IMG/VR virus record: IMGVR_UViG_3300046715_000053
Location: 1-47,431 of that record
Source: a virus
Strand: one strand, 5' to 3'
DNA: 47,431 nt
Position numbers and translations under genes: made by a program. The notes under the pieces are model-generated. The model had not been told where the DNA came from, searched no databases, and saw only the letters and a list, made by a program, of their open reading frames with translations. Below are positions 47,369 to 47,431 of the stretch, piece after piece; position 1 is the stretch's first letter; each line of letters begins with the position of its first letter.

Positions 47369-47431
47369 TCAGGCCCCTTTTTGCCGCGCCATTGCGTGAA
47401 GCTGATCCCAGATCTTCACTTCAGCATGGAC
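47369..47431 (-). CDS. C-terminus of a gene upstream of integrase, cut by window edge
   Basis: Only the last 20 codons (VHAEVKIWDQLHAMARQKGA) and the stop are visible. It lies 5 nt before the integrase ATG in the same direction. A gene there is often an excisionase or small HTH regulator, but no HTH is visible in this fragment. Basic, helical C-terminus. Confidence 0.5.
   Translation of the reverse strand, partial: VHAEVKIWDQLHAMARQKGA

Noticed and set aside
1-47431. Window as a circular complete genome
   Set aside because: Joining the ends would terminate the left-edge zinc protein a few codons after the junction, instead of completing its second CxxC knuckle, and gives no continuous gene for the right-edge fragment.

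Overview
This window is a slice of a temperate, contractile-tailed (myovirus) actinobacteriophage, either as a prophage or as a partial phage contig. The DNA is GC-rich, with many GTG and TTG starts and ATGA or GTGA gene overlaps. The virion module is complete: terminase large subunit, SPP1-like portal, scaffold, capsid, sheath, gp19-like tube, tape measure, LysM/gpX-like protein, hub, spike, gp25 and gpJ. A tyrosine integrase and a DUF2637-type membrane protein point to a lysogenic phage of a filamentous actinomycete (Streptomyces/Streptosporangium/Actinomadura type). The host assignment is inference. Both ends are cut inside genes, so the window is neither a complete genome nor a clean att-to-att prophage.

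Layout. (1) 1-10.7 kb, minus strand, replication: a winged-HTH initiator carrying an iteron-like array inside its own gene, a DnaC-like loader, a DnaB-like helicase, a CHC2/TOPRIM primase, an SNF2-type helicase, a MerR-like protein, a gp32-like ssDNA-binding protein and a family A DNA polymerase. (2) 10.74-10.78 kb: a strong terminator hairpin separating the late and replication modules. (3) 10.8-12.5 kb: an AT-hook-like protein of unknown role and two membrane proteins, including a probable holin. (4) 12.5-40.1 kb, minus strand: tail fibre/lectin and baseplate genes, tape measure, tube, sheath, neck, head decoration, capsid, scaffold, portal and terminase, transcribed from terminase toward the holin. 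(5) 40.1-42.1 kb: a short leftward three-gene operon ending in a terminator, a divergent promoter region, and two small rightward genes. (6) 42.1-47.4 kb, minus strand: accessory and lysogeny genes, then an unusual 0.4 kb repeat-rich intergenic region, the integrase and the end of one more gene.

Main points of interest: three GTCTCA-ttt-TGAGAC palindromes inside the initiator gene, two in one reading frame and one in another, so the DNA itself appears conserved; a 59-bp intergenic element found twice, 10 kb apart, each ending exactly 9 nt before a start codon that lacks a good Shine-Dalgarno; three adjacent small proteins sharing an N-terminal tag (MAAxDNxNPVQF), one of them a mini-GNAT; helically phased 11-bp repeats and two coding-like ~92-bp repeats beside the integrase; and a small ORF hidden between the tail-chaperone-position gene and the tape measure that may be reached by frameshifting. 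No free-standing endolysin and no recognisable CI-type repressor were found.
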